Positions 52,945 to 62,049 of a DNA stretch of 64,000 nucleotides are shown piece by piece. Source of the stretch: Sutterella sp. (GTDB lineage: Bacteria > Pseudomonadota > Gammaproteobacteria > Burkholderiales > Burkholderiaceae_F); contig DYBN01000020.1 of NCBI GenBank assembly GCA_019418605.1, positions 16,856 to 80,855 of the forward strand, written 5' to 3'. Under the pieces are notes generated by a model that was not told the DNA's origin, did no database searches, and saw only the letters and a program-made list of their open reading frames with translations. Both the position numbers and the translations under genes were made by a program. Each line of letters opens with the position of its first letter. Position 1 is the first letter of the stretch.

Positions 52945-54474
52945 TTAAATCCAAGGCTTTTGCGCTGCGGCCTGCCGGCCGGCGATGCGTCCGTTAATGA
53001 GCGCATCGGCCGTGCCGCACGAGCCAAGCCGCACCGCGCCGTGCACGCCGCCCGTGGCCTCGCCCGCCGCATAAAGTCCCTCGATGAGATGGCCCTTGAC
53101 GTGGTAGACCTGCGCCTTTTCGTTGGTGTAGAGGCCTCCCATGCAGTGATGGATCTTGGGCGACATGCGCGCGACGTACCACGGGCCGTTTTCAAGCTTT
53201 TTGGCCTTGGCGTTGACCGGACGCCCAACGGGATCCTTTTTGGTCTCCACGGACTTGTTCATCTCCTCGATCGTCTGCTTGAGGGCATCGAGCGGAATGT
53301 TGAACTTGGCGGCCATGTCTTCGAGCGTCTTGAACTCAAAGACCACGCCGCGCTCGAGCTGCTTTTTGAGCATGCCAGGCCGAATCTCGGCAAAGGACGC
53401 CGCCGTGCCGGCGTCTCCGATTGCGAGACACTCGTGACCCTCGTTGAGGCGCTCGAGGATGGCAAGCGAGCGCACCTTGCGGTTGGCAAGCTCATTGACA
53501 AAGCGCTTTCCCGTCGAGCCGTCGATCCAGACGCCGAACATCGAGACGTGCCCGGACCAGGCAAATCCGATCCCGAAACCCTTTTCGTCGGGCGAGGTCT
53601 GCGGCAGGATTTGAATCTGGTCGGCCTGAATGACGTGCGCTCCGATGGCCATCGCCGCTCTCCAACCCTCCGACGTGGCGCCGGGCTGATTGGTGGTGTC
53701 GAACTTGTCCGTGAGCTTGGGGTCGTAAATCCGGCGAAACGCCGCATCGGCCGAAAAGCCGCCGTAGCAGAGCACGACGCCGCGCCGGGCGGCGAGATAC
53801 TTCACGCGGCCGGAGTCCTTCTGCGGGAAGCGGTAGCCTTCGCGGATTTTTACGCCCACGACGCGGCCCGCGTCGTTGACGATGATTTCGTCCATGATCG
53901 TGCGCAGCCGCGGCTTGACGCCAAGGCGCTCGAGAGCGGCGAGCTCCTTGTTGACGATTTCCGAGCCCGAGCCGTTGATCGTAAAGAGGCTGCGCGGCAC
54001 CGAGTGTCCGCCCTCCTGCTTGATGTTCTTGTCCTGGTACTGTACGCCGAGCTCGTCGACCGTCCATTGGTAGGTGGCAAGCGCCGCCTCGCAGAGCGCC
54101 TTGACCTTCTGCGGGTGGTTGAGCAGGTCTCCGGCCTTGAGCATGTCCTGCATCATGAGCTCGGGCGAGTCTTCAATGCCGAGCTTTTTCTGCAGCGGCG
54201 AGCCCGGAACCGCAAGGATGCCGCCGTTGATGGCGGAGTTGCCGCCCGCGGTGCGCATTTTTTCCAAAATGACGACGTCGGTCCCGGCCTTTTTTGCCTC
54301 ATAGGCGGCGGCAAGGCCCGCAAAGCCCGAGCCAACGACCACGACGTCGACGGTTTCGTCCCAATTTTGGGGCACGTTTGAGGAGGCCGCCGCCCATCGC
54401 GGCAGGCTTGAGACGGCGGCCGAGGCGGCCAGAATCTGCACGAAGCCGCGGCGGCTCAGTTTGTTTGTCAGCAT
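52945..54474 (-). CDS. Tat-exported FAD-dependent fumarate reductase-like flavoprotein
   Basis: The protein has 509 residues from the ATG at 54474 (AAGGAGAG upstream). Tat motif LSRRGFVQIL with a signal ending near residue 30 directs it to the periplasm. The FAD-binding Rossmann motif is 'VVVVGSGFAGLAAAYEA'; 'GGNSAINGGI' follows. The active-site-like 'KIHHCMGGL' corresponds to the HHxMGG of flavocytochrome c fumarate reductases, and the end 'GAVRLGSCGTADALINGRIA' is typical. There is no haem motif, so electrons must come from another protein. It probably reduces fumarate, urocanate or a related enoate for anaerobic respiration; the acceptor is unknown. A LysR gene lies 133 bases upstream on the same strand. 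Confidence 0.92.
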   Translation of the reverse strand: MLTNKLSRRGFVQILAASAAVSSLPRWAAASSNVPQNWDETVDVVVVGSGFAGLAAAYEAKKAGTDVVILEKMRTAGGNSAINGGILAVPGSPLQKKLGIEDSPELMMQDMLKAGDLLNHPQKVKALCEAALATYQWTVDELGVQYQDKNIKQEGGHSVPRSLFTINGSGSEIVNKELAALERLGVKPRLRTIMDEIIVNDAGRVVGVKIREGYRFPQKDSGRVKYLAARRGVVLCYGGFSADAAFRRIYDPKLTDKFDTTNQPGATSEGWRAAMAIGAHVIQADQIQILPQTSPDEKGFGIGFAWSGHVSMFGVWIDGSTGKRFVNELANRKVRSLAILERLNEGHECLAIGDAGTAASFAEIRPGMLKKQLERGVVFEFKTLEDMAAKFNIPLDALKQTIEEMNKSVETKKDPVGRPVNAKAKKLENGPWYVARMSPKIHHCMGGLYTNEKAQVYHVKGHLIEGLYAAGEATGGVHGAVRLGSCGTADALINGRIAGRQAAAQKPWI

Positions 54475-54607
54475 GTTTCTCTCCTTGATGGATTTTTTTT
54501 CGAGCGGCGTTAAAAAACGCCCGCGTCGATTGTAGAAACAGGCCCGCCTGCGCCGTGCGGCTCAAAGCGCCAAACATTTTGCGGGTTTTGCAAAATTAAG
54601 AAGAACG

Positions 54608-55585
54608 TCAAATCTGCGCCGGGTCAATGCCAAGAATGCGAAACCCCTCGTCTCTGCGGCTATTGATCTCTTCGGTGGCGCGCTTTGCGTACCACGCGGC
54701 AAAGCGGCCGATATCGGTGTGTGGGCCGCTTTCGCTTCGCGTGACGATCGAGTAGTTCCAATAGTCGCGGTGCCAGCCGTCGAGCACGGGCACAAGCGAC
54801 TTTTCGCGCAGCTCTTCGAGCACCATGCCAAGCGGGATGTCAAGCGCAATGCCAAAACCGCGCAGCGCGGCGTCCTTGATGTTGAGCATGTCGTGGTGCA
54901 GCACGACGTGCTCAAAGCGCACGGGCTGCCTCTGCCCGCGACAGACCAGGTGAGTTGCGGTCGGAAACTTCCCGCCCGTCTTCAAAATGAGCGTGTGGCG
55001 CTTCAAGTCCTGCGGCGTTCGGGGTCTTGCGCGGGTGCGCAGATACGCGGGACTTGCAAGCGGCACGGTAAAGCCTCTCATGGCGGGATAAACCGCAAGC
55101 GCGCCGCCCTGACCCTCCCACTGGCGGGCTTCGGGCGTATAAGGCAGAAACGCCACGTCGATCGTGCGGTGCAAAAGCGCCTCCACATCTTCGTCAACAA
55201 AGGCTTCGATGACGAGAGCGGGATCAATTTTGCGGTACTGCGCAATCTGCTCGTTGAGATAGAACCTGCCGATGCCCGCGGGCGTAGAGAGCCGCACGAC
55301 GCGCCGCAGCCCCGCCGAGGCCTGCACGAAGTCCTCAAATTCGCGCCAGGCCGGCAGCAGCGCCTGCAGTCTTTGCAGCGCCGCCGCGGCAAGCGGCGTG
55401 GGCTTCAGGGGCCTTGAAGCGCGCACAAAGAGCGCCTCGCCCAGTTGGGCCTCAAGCCGGGCGAGAGTGCGGCTTGTCTTGCTCACGGACATGTCAAGCT
55501 CAATTGCCGCACGCGAGAGGCTCCCCGTACGGGCAACCGCCTCGAACACGCGCCAGGCTTCAAGCTTTGAGAGAGGCTCCCGCAT
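54608..55585 (-). CDS. LysR-family transcriptional regulator
   Basis: The protein has 325 residues. The N-terminal winged helix-turn-helix is seen in 'LEAWRVFEAVARTGSLSRAA' and 'MSVSKTSRTLARLEAQLGEA', followed by the effector-binding domain ('VVRLSTPAGIGRFYLNEQIA', 'DVAFLPYTPEARQW', 'GIALDIPLGMV'). LysR proteins sense a small molecule and often control the adjacent gene. Here it precedes, in the same orientation, the Tat flavoprotein gene, so control of that respiratory enzyme is a reasonable inference. The divergent side has no gene nearby. Confidence 0.92.
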   Translation of the reverse strand: MREPLSKLEAWRVFEAVARTGSLSRAAIELDMSVSKTSRTLARLEAQLGEALFVRASRPLKPTPLAAAALQRLQALLPAWREFEDFVQASAGLRRVVRLSTPAGIGRFYLNEQIAQYRKIDPALVIEAFVDEDVEALLHRTIDVAFLPYTPEARQWEGQGGALAVYPAMRGFTVPLASPAYLRTRARPRTPQDLKRHTLILKTGGKFPTATHLVCRGQRQPVRFEHVVLHHDMLNIKDAALRGFGIALDIPLGMVLEELREKSLVPVLDGWHRDYWNYSIVTRSESGPHTDIGRFAAWYAKRATEEINSRRDEGFRILGIDPAQI

Positions 55586-56159
55586 TTGACCTTCCTGCCG
55601 TTGGTTTTAAAAAAAAGACGTGCGCCGATGTCCTGCAGCCGGGGCGCAGCGAGCGCCTCTCGGGCCCGGGAAGCCGCTGGCGGCTCAAAGCCCCAGGCTC
55701 ACAATAAACGCACAAAAGGCACGCCACAAGCGCACCAAAAGCGCACCAAAAGCGCACCAAAAGCGTCCCGCAATCGACACAGCTTTGACTGCAACGATGA
55801 GGAGACGATGCCGCAACGGCAATTCGGCGCGTCTTTCACGCAGACTTTGCAAGAGGAATTTTAATTTTGGCGGCCCCGGTGGCGCCTGTCCGTTCTCCAA
55901 GCACCGCAGGGCGCGTGCACGCTCCCCTCAAACTCCCCTCACAACCTTGGTGAACTGCGCTAACATGAACTCAAGGACGCAAGGGGTTGCCTCGCGCCTT
56001 CTGATCGGCAAGGCTTGGCTCTGCGCGGGTTTTGTACATTAAAGATTCGCCTGCAGCGGCCCCCCATGGTCCGGGACAACGCTTTCCTGCCCGCTACCAA
56101 ATTTTTGCGGCAGGCATGAAAAATGAGAAAAACACCTTCCTTCGAACAGGGAGACACAT
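55586..56159 (+). other. Intergenic region with short tandem repeats
   Basis: The region is 574 bases without a supported gene. Three copies of an 11-base unit GCGCACCAAAA lie at 55730-55765. A bulged stem CCTGCCCGC / GCGGCAGG lies near 56088-56116, upstream of the Usp ribosome site. Confidence 0.5.
55730..55765. repeat. Tandem repeat, GCGCACCAAAA x3
   Basis: Three consecutive 11-base copies with a degenerate start of a fourth. The length is not a multiple of three, so copy changes would shift any frame through it, but no trusted gene crosses it. Confidence 0.8.
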
Positions 56160-57056
56160 ATGAAGATTCTCGTTCCCATTGACGGCAGCCACTACAGTGA
56201 AAACTCGCTTGCATTCGTGGCTTCCCGCACCTCGCTGCTCGGGCATGCCCCGGAGATCGAGCTGCTTGTCGTGCTCGATCCGCTGCCCGCGCGCGCCGCC
56301 CGTTTGGTCGGCAAGGATTCCCTGATGCGCTACTACGAAGAAGAGGCCGAAAAGGTCTTTGCTCCCGCGCGCGAATTCCTCACCGGGCACAACATCCACG
56401 TCAACGAGGCCTTCATCGTGGGCGATCCGGCTGAAAAGATCGCCGAGGAAGCCCAGCGGCTTGACGTCGACCTGATCATCATGGGCTCGCGCGGCCGCAC
56501 GGCTCTGGCCGGGCTCTTTCTCGGCTCGGTCACCAACGGCGTGCTCGCCCGCACCAAGAACCCGATTCTCATCGTGCGCGACAAGAACCCGCCCGATCGC
56601 GACGGCATGCGCGTGGGCGTGTGCGTCGACGGCTCGAAGTTCGGCACGGCGGCCGTCAAGTACGCCATCCGCAACGGCGATTTGTTCGGCACCGGGGCGG
56701 AATTCTTCCTCATCAACGTCACGAGCGACTACGCCGGCACGGTGATGCCCGACATGGCGGGCATGGCGTTGCCTGCGCTCTCTGAGTCCGAAGTGGTCGA
56801 GCTGCAGAAAAAGGAATTTTCCGAAGCCGTCGACCCGATTCGTCCGATGCTTGCCAAGGCTGGCATCGCCCCCAAGGAAGTGTGCCTTGTGGGCAACCCG
56901 GGCGATGAAATCGCGGCCTTTGCCAAGAAAAAGAAGCTTGACCTCATCGTCATGGGCAGCCACGGCTACGGACGCTTCAAGTCGGCCGTGATGGGGTCGA
57001 CTGCCATGCGCATTGCCGCGCAGGGCGACGTGCCGATTCTGCTCATCCGCCGTTAA
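56160..57056 (+). CDS. Tandem universal stress protein (two UspA domains)
   Basis: The protein has 298 residues; GGGAGA lies upstream of the ATG. Domain 1 (about 1-140) starts 'MKILVPIDGSHYSENSLAFV' and has the nucleotide loop 'GSRGRTALAGLFLGSVTNGV'. Domain 2 (about 150-298) starts 'RVGVCVDGSKFGTAAVKYAI' and has 'GSHGYGRFKSAVMGSTAMRI'. Both keep the G-2x-G-9x-G ATP-binding pattern. Tandem Usp proteins serve in stress and stationary-phase survival. A strong terminator follows, so it is a single-gene unit. Confidence 0.94.
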   Translation: MKILVPIDGSHYSENSLAFVASRTSLLGHAPEIELLVVLDPLPARAARLVGKDSLMRYYEEEAEKVFAPAREFLTGHNIHVNEAFIVGDPAEKIAEEAQRLDVDLIIMGSRGRTALAGLFLGSVTNGVLARTKNPILIVRDKNPPDRDGMRVGVCVDGSKFGTAAVKYAIRNGDLFGTGAEFFLINVTSDYAGTVMPDMAGMALPALSESEVVELQKKEFSEAVDPIRPMLAKAGIAPKEVCLVGNPGDEIAAFAKKKKLDLIVMGSHGYGRFKSAVMGSTAMRIAAQGDVPILLIRR

Positions 57057-57140
57057 GCCGTAAAGTTCTTCAAGAGGCCGATTTGCCGCCGCCCCTTTTT
57101 CCCGGGGCGGCCGTGCGAAAAAGAAAATCGGCCGCAGCGC

Positions 57141-57187
57141 GAGCCGCCGATCAAGGACCTGCGCCTTGAGGGCGGCTCTTCTTTTTT
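57141..57187 (+). terminator. Terminator after the tandem Usp gene
   Basis: GAGCCGCC(gat)CAAGG / CCTTG(ag)GGCGGCTC with a 7-base loop, followed by TTCTTTTTT. An earlier nested hairpin (GGCCGATTT ... AAATCGGCC around GCCGCCCC / GGGGCGGC) lies at about 57077-57134. Confidence 0.85.
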
Positions 57188-57258
57188 CTCGCCTGCAAGG
57201 CCGGCGAAGGTGCGTAAGTAAGCGTGTGCTCTCGCCCGCTCGTTGATCAGCCTTCCTT

Positions 57259-59010
57259 TTATTGCGCGAACCTCTCGCCCGACAAAAGAGAAAGCACGCC
57301 CTGGGCCTCATCAAAAAGGCCTGAAAAGCCAAGCGCGTGCGCCATCGCGCAGTCCCCGTAACAAACGCCTGCCAGAATCGGCTCTCCGTCGTCCCCGGCA
57401 GCAAGGCGAATGCGGCCAAGGTCTCGGAGCAGCGCCCGCGCGGCGCCAAAGCCCCAGATGTCTGGAGCGGCTTCAAGGCTTTGAAGACGCTCAAGGACTT
57501 CGAAGGCAGCCTCGTGCGGCTGCACCTTCTGCAGGCGGCTGGCGAGGTTTGACAGCACGCTTGTGCCGACGCTTGCGATCAAAAGCCCTGCGTTTGCCTC
57601 TTGCGCCGACAGCACCCGCCTCCCCGCGGCAATGTGCTTGTAAATCGCGACAAAGCACGAAAGAAGCGCCTCTTTGCGCCAGTACGCCCGGCAGACTTCA
57701 AGAGGCTCCATGTCCGCGCTGCCCGTCAGGGCGAAAAATCCTTTGGCGCGGCTCGTCTCGCTGACGACGTCCATGTCTTCCTCAATCGTGCCGCACGGCG
57801 TGTTTTCCCGGCAGAAGCGAAAAAGTGCATCGCGCCGCAGCTTTTCCTTTTGCCCGCAGCTCGCCTGCGCCCACTGCGCTTTAAAGGCGTCCAAGCGATC
57901 AAGGAGCGCGTCAAAGGTCTGCTCCTGCAGAAAGCCTGCGCGAAAAACGTACGTGTTGAGAGCAACGCCGCAAGGACTTTCGCTCGCCTCGTGCGAAAAC
58001 TTTCGCCCGCAGCAGTGCGTCGTCCGCAGGTAGTTTCTCAAGTCGATAAAGGATGCGCTCTCGTTGTCGATGATGCTTTGCACGGCCTCGTCGTCCCGGG
58101 CGTCAAAGAGAAACGCAAAGCCCTTCTTTTTGAGCGCTTCGAGCACGGACGCGCTCGGAGCGCCCAGATCCGACACCAAGAGCACCTGCCCCGGGCGAAG
58201 GCCCGGCAGGTCCGGCAAAGCTTGCAAGATTTGAACGACGTCCCGCTTGCCGCCTCCCACTGCACCACGATAGAAAACAATCTCGCCCGAGCCCGCGTCC
58301 ACGACAAGAGACATTGGCACGTGCTCTTCAAGCCTTCCTTCAACGGCAAGAAGCGCGCCGCCCTCAAGATGCGCGCTGCGGGCTTTGGCAAAGCGCCGCG
58401 CAAGCTCTGCATTTGCGCCGATCTCCTTTAAAAACACCTCCTCCTGCGGCCGCAAGCGGCTTTTGGGACTGAGATTTGCGTCCGAGGCAAGGACCGCGCG
58501 AATGGCAAGGTTAAGCGCATGCCGGGTTTTCTCAGCGTCGCGCCCCAAAAGCGAATAAAGCGTCTGATCCCACCCGGAATCCTTGAGGATTGCCGCGCAA
58601 AGCGCCGTTGCGCCCGCGCTTGCGTCTTGGGTTTGATCAGCCTCGCGCTCAGCCGAAGCCGTACGGCCGGAAGGTCGGATGTTGCCTTTCTCCTGCAGTT
58701 TTTGCCGCGCCATCTGCCGCCGCTCGGGATCCTTCCAGTTCTCGGGCGGCCGCTGCGAGCGCTCGTACCGACCGCTTTGAATAAAGCGCAGGTTGGGTTC
58801 AAAGCGCGTGCCGTCTTCGCTCACGGTGCCGATGTAGTCGCGCTCGTAGACGGTTTTCCCGTCCTTGTTGTAGCGATAGGCGTAGTAGACGTACCACCGC
58901 CTGCCCTGCCACTGGATCTGCGCCTGGGCGGGCAGGCCCGCGATTTTGCTTTTGTCGGGGCGCTCGGCGGGTGTTCGGCGGGCGGGCTTGGAGGCGTCGG
59001 TACGGGACAT
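57259..59010 (-). CDS. DDE transposase-like protein (IS4/IS1634-like)
   Basis: The protein has 583 residues from the ATG at 59010; a TTG at 59043 is less likely. An N-terminal 'YYAYRYNKDGKTVYERDYIG' region is followed by a diverged RNase-H-like core: 'SLVVDAGSGEIVFYRGAVGG' (first Asp), 'VLLVSDLGAPSASVLEALKK' (second Asp) and 'VCRAYWRKEALLSCFVAIYK' (Glu). This order fits IS4/IS1634-group transposases. The GC content is like the host genome, and I found no terminal inverted repeats or target duplication, so it may be a long-resident or domesticated copy. The catalytic residues appear to be kept. Confidence 0.65.
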   Translation of the reverse strand: MSRTDASKPARRTPAERPDKSKIAGLPAQAQIQWQGRRWYVYYAYRYNKDGKTVYERDYIGTVSEDGTRFEPNLRFIQSGRYERSQRPPENWKDPERRQMARQKLQEKGNIRPSGRTASAEREADQTQDASAGATALCAAILKDSGWDQTLYSLLGRDAEKTRHALNLAIRAVLASDANLSPKSRLRPQEEVFLKEIGANAELARRFAKARSAHLEGGALLAVEGRLEEHVPMSLVVDAGSGEIVFYRGAVGGGKRDVVQILQALPDLPGLRPGQVLLVSDLGAPSASVLEALKKKGFAFLFDARDDEAVQSIIDNESASFIDLRNYLRTTHCCGRKFSHEASESPCGVALNTYVFRAGFLQEQTFDALLDRLDAFKAQWAQASCGQKEKLRRDALFRFCRENTPCGTIEEDMDVVSETSRAKGFFALTGSADMEPLEVCRAYWRKEALLSCFVAIYKHIAAGRRVLSAQEANAGLLIASVGTSVLSNLASRLQKVQPHEAAFEVLERLQSLEAAPDIWGFGAARALLRDLGRIRLAAGDDGEPILAGVCYGDCAMAHALGFSGLFDEAQGVLSLLSGERFAQ

Positions 59011-59327
59011 TTTGAGTGACTCAGGAATGCGCGCTTTAAACAAAGGGCGCCGGCGGTTTGCAATGTCCTCATCTTAATTGAGGGCGTGCGGGGATTGCTC
59101 CGCCCTCTTGCCCTCGGCCCTGCGGCAACAAGGCGCAGGCGGGCAGCCTTGAACGTAAAAAAGCGGCCCGCTTCGAGCCGGCCCAAGGCCGCCTCAAAAC
59201 GAGCCGCATTGTGATTTTTTGCTGAGCCCCTCAAAGCGCAGCGGCAATTCAATTGCCCGCTGCACTTCTCAGAAACTCAGTCCCTCGCCTTCTGCTTGCG
59301 AAGTGTCTAAGACTTGCGAGCGCCTGA

Positions 59328-61691
59328 TTAAGACTTCAGAGCGTTCAGAGCAGAACCCGCACGGAACCAGCTGAGCTGCTTCTCGTTGTAGGAGTGGCGA
59401 GCTTCGAAGCGCTCCTTCGTGCCGTCTTCGTGCGTGAGCTCGACCACCACGTTCTTGCCCGGGGCAAGGTCCTTTAAGCCCAGAACCGAGATGCGGTCCT
59501 TTTCCTGAATCTTGTCGTAGTCGGCCGGGTTCACGAACGTGATCGCGAGGATGCCCTGCTTCTTGAGGTTCGACTCATGGATGCGGGCAAGGCTCTTGGC
59601 GAGCACCACGCGCACGTTGAGGTAGCGCGGTTCCATGGCGGCGTGCTCGCGGCTCGAGCCTTCGCCGTAGTTGTCGTCGCCCACGATCACCGAGGTGATG
59701 TTGTGGTTCTTGTAGTAGCGGGCCACCTTGGCGGGCGTGTCGTAGGACTTGGTCGCGACGTTCCAGACCTTGCCGGCCTGGCCGTTGGCGGCGTTGACCG
59801 CACGCTCGAGCAGGTTGTCCGAAATGCGGTCGATGTTGCCGCGGTACGGAAGCCACTTGCCCCCCGGGCTGATGTGGTCGGTCGTGCACTTGCCCTTGGC
59901 CTTGATCAGAAGCGGCAGCTCCACGAAGTCCTTGCCGTCCCAGGCGTCAAAGGGCTCAAGCAGACGGATGCGCTCGGCGTTGGGGCTCACCTTGATTTCG
60001 ATCTTCTCGTAGGTGGGCAGTTCGCACCCCGTGAGTTCGCTCACAAAGCCCTTGGAGGGAAGCTCTTCGCCCTGCGGCACCGAGAGCTTGAAGTTGCCCT
60101 TGTTGCCGTGCAGTTCGTTTTGCAGAGGATTAAAGCCCAGATCGCCCTGGATGGCCATGGCCATCACGATTTCGGGCGAGGCAAGGAAGGCGTGCGTCTT
60201 CGAGTTGCCGTCGTTGCGGCCGGCGAAGTTGCGGTTAAACGACTCGATGATCGAGTTGCGCTCGCCCACGTGGCCCGTCGTGCGCTTCCACTGACCGATG
60301 CAGGGACCGCAGGCCGTGGCCATGACGGTGGCGTTGAGCTTTCTGAAGACTTCGAGCACGCCGTCGCGCTCGAGCGTCTCGTAAATGCGCATCGAGCCCG
60401 GCACCACGATGATCGGGGTCTTGACCTTGACGCCTGCGTCGAGCGCTTCGCGGGCAACGGAGGCCGCGCGCGTGATGTCTTCGTAAGAAGAGTTCGTGCA
60501 GGAACCAATGAGCGCAACTTCGAGGTTTTGCGGATAGCCCTTTTCGGCCACGGTCTTGGCAACCGTCGAAAGCGGCATCGCAGCGTCAGGCGAGAACGGC
60601 CCGTTGATGTGCGGCTCAAGCGTCGAGAGGTCGAGCTCAATTACGCGGTCGTAGTACTTCTCGGGGTTGGCGATCACTTCCTTGTCGGCCTTGAGGTCGC
60701 CCGCAACCTTGGCGGCGAGGTCAGCGACGGCGCCGCGGCCGGTGGCCTTCATGTAGCGCACCATGGCGTCGTCAAACGGGAAGATCGAGCTCGTGGCGCC
60801 CACTTCAGCGCCCATGTTGCCGATGGTGGCCTTGCCGGAAGCCGAGAGCGAATCAGCGCCTTCGCCAAAGTATTCGATCACGCAGTTGGTGGCGCCCTTG
60901 GTGCTCAGGATGCCCGCGAGCTTGAGAATCACGTCCTTGGGAGAGGCCCAGCCCTTGAGTTCGCCGGTGAGCTTGACGCCGATGAGCTTGGGCATCTTGA
61001 GCTCCCACTCCATGCCCATCAGGGCGTCGACCAGGTCAGCGCCGCCCACGCCGATGGCGAGCATGCCCAGACCGCAGGCGGTCGGCGTATGCGAGTCGGT
61101 CACAAGCATCATGCCGCCCGGGAAGTTGTAGTTCTCCATGAAGACCTGGTGGCAGATGCCAGCGCCCGCAGGCCAGAAGTCAAAGCCGTAGCGCTTGGAG
61201 ACGTCCTTGAGGAACTGGTAGGTCTCGAGGTTCCCCTTTTCGGCAACCTTGATGTCGGGCAGGGCCCCGGCGTTAGCCTGCACGAGGTGGTCGCACACCA
61301 TGGCCGCGGGCAGCGCGATGCGCTCCTTGCCCGAGCTCAGGAACTGAATGATCGCCATCGGGCCGCCGATGTCGTGCGTGCCCGCGCGGTCCGGACGCAG
61401 CTCGATGTAGGCGTCGCCGCGCTTGAATTCCTGCAGGCTCTCGGGGTGAAAGAGGTGGGTAAAGAGAATCTTTTCGGTAAGGGTCAGCGGGCGGTTCAAT
61501 TTGCCGCGCACGGCCGCAAGCTTCTTGGGGTAGGCCTCGTAGAAGGCCTGGATCATGTCAAAGTCGCGGATGGCGTTGGTCGCATCCTTGTTTTCGGCTG
61601 CCTGGGCCAGAGACGAGACCGGGGCCGAGGCGACTGCAACGCCTGCGGCCGTGGCCTTCAAAAGCGTACGGCGGGAAACCTGAAGGGACAT
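59328..61691 (-). CDS. Aconitate hydratase with a Tat signal peptide
   Basis: The protein has 787 residues from the ATG at 61691 (AAGGAGAGGAG upstream). It begins 'MSLQVSRRTLLKATAAGVAV' with the near-perfect Tat motif SRRTLLK and an A-Q-A cleavage site near residue 31. The mature part is a complete mitochondrial-type aconitase: substrate region 'GSCTNSSYED' and 'ATACGPCIGQW' supply the three cluster cysteines (about 395, 460 and 463), 'TDSHTPTACGLGMLAIGVGG' is conserved, and the swivel domain has 'GDDNYGEGSSREHAAMEPRY'. Aconitase interconverts citrate and isocitrate and is normally cytoplasmic; this one should be exported folded, cluster included. It diverges from the sensor-kinase gene. Confidence 0.93.
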   Translation of the reverse strand: MSLQVSRRTLLKATAAGVAVASAPVSSLAQAAENKDATNAIRDFDMIQAFYEAYPKKLAAVRGKLNRPLTLTEKILFTHLFHPESLQEFKRGDAYIELRPDRAGTHDIGGPMAIIQFLSSGKERIALPAAMVCDHLVQANAGALPDIKVAEKGNLETYQFLKDVSKRYGFDFWPAGAGICHQVFMENYNFPGGMMLVTDSHTPTACGLGMLAIGVGGADLVDALMGMEWELKMPKLIGVKLTGELKGWASPKDVILKLAGILSTKGATNCVIEYFGEGADSLSASGKATIGNMGAEVGATSSIFPFDDAMVRYMKATGRGAVADLAAKVAGDLKADKEVIANPEKYYDRVIELDLSTLEPHINGPFSPDAAMPLSTVAKTVAEKGYPQNLEVALIGSCTNSSYEDITRAASVAREALDAGVKVKTPIIVVPGSMRIYETLERDGVLEVFRKLNATVMATACGPCIGQWKRTTGHVGERNSIIESFNRNFAGRNDGNSKTHAFLASPEIVMAMAIQGDLGFNPLQNELHGNKGNFKLSVPQGEELPSKGFVSELTGCELPTYEKIEIKVSPNAERIRLLEPFDAWDGKDFVELPLLIKAKGKCTTDHISPGGKWLPYRGNIDRISDNLLERAVNAANGQAGKVWNVATKSYDTPAKVARYYKNHNITSVIVGDDNYGEGSSREHAAMEPRYLNVRVVLAKSLARIHESNLKKQGILAITFVNPADYDKIQEKDRISVLGLKDLAPGKNVVVELTHEDGTKERFEARHSYNEKQLSWFRAGSALNALKS

Positions 61692-62049
61692 GGTTTTTCT
61701 CCTCTCCTTTGGAAAAACGCATAAAAAACGGCGGGTGGAGAGCTTCAGGGATAATCGAAAGCCAACGCCGCTTCAAAGGCCGGGGATGAAGCCTTTGAAA
61801 AGAAGTTGACTGGCGCGGGCGCTCTGTCGTCCGGCGCTTCGCGCCGCTCCCAACCCATTTTCTGACGTCGAAAAGTCTAGGGTCGACCACCCACTAAGTA
61901 GAGAAGAACTAAGTCAAGAGAGCGCAAAGTAGTACGTTGCCAGGCGCCCGCCTTGCGCTAAATTGCGCGGACAACGAAGAGCAAAATCCCCGAACCCCCA
62001 ACTCCGCCTGCCGCTTGAGACTTTTTGTTCCCTGCGCTGATTGCCTCTC
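61692..62049 (+). other. Divergent region between aconitase and sensor-kinase genes
   Basis: The region is 358 bases without a gene. Two copies of ACTAAGT (61893-61899 and 61908-61914), 15 bases apart start to start, could be a regulator site for the divergent pair. No convincing -35/-10 pair stands out. Confidence 0.45.

Noticed and set aside
55586..55864. Open frame over the 11-base repeats
   Set aside because: It is low-complexity, unsupported by a ribosome site, and the repeat length would break the frame on copy change.
59577..61724. 715-codon + strand open frame opposite aconitase
   Set aside because: It lies exactly antisense to a complete aconitase and has reverse-frame amino-acid composition.
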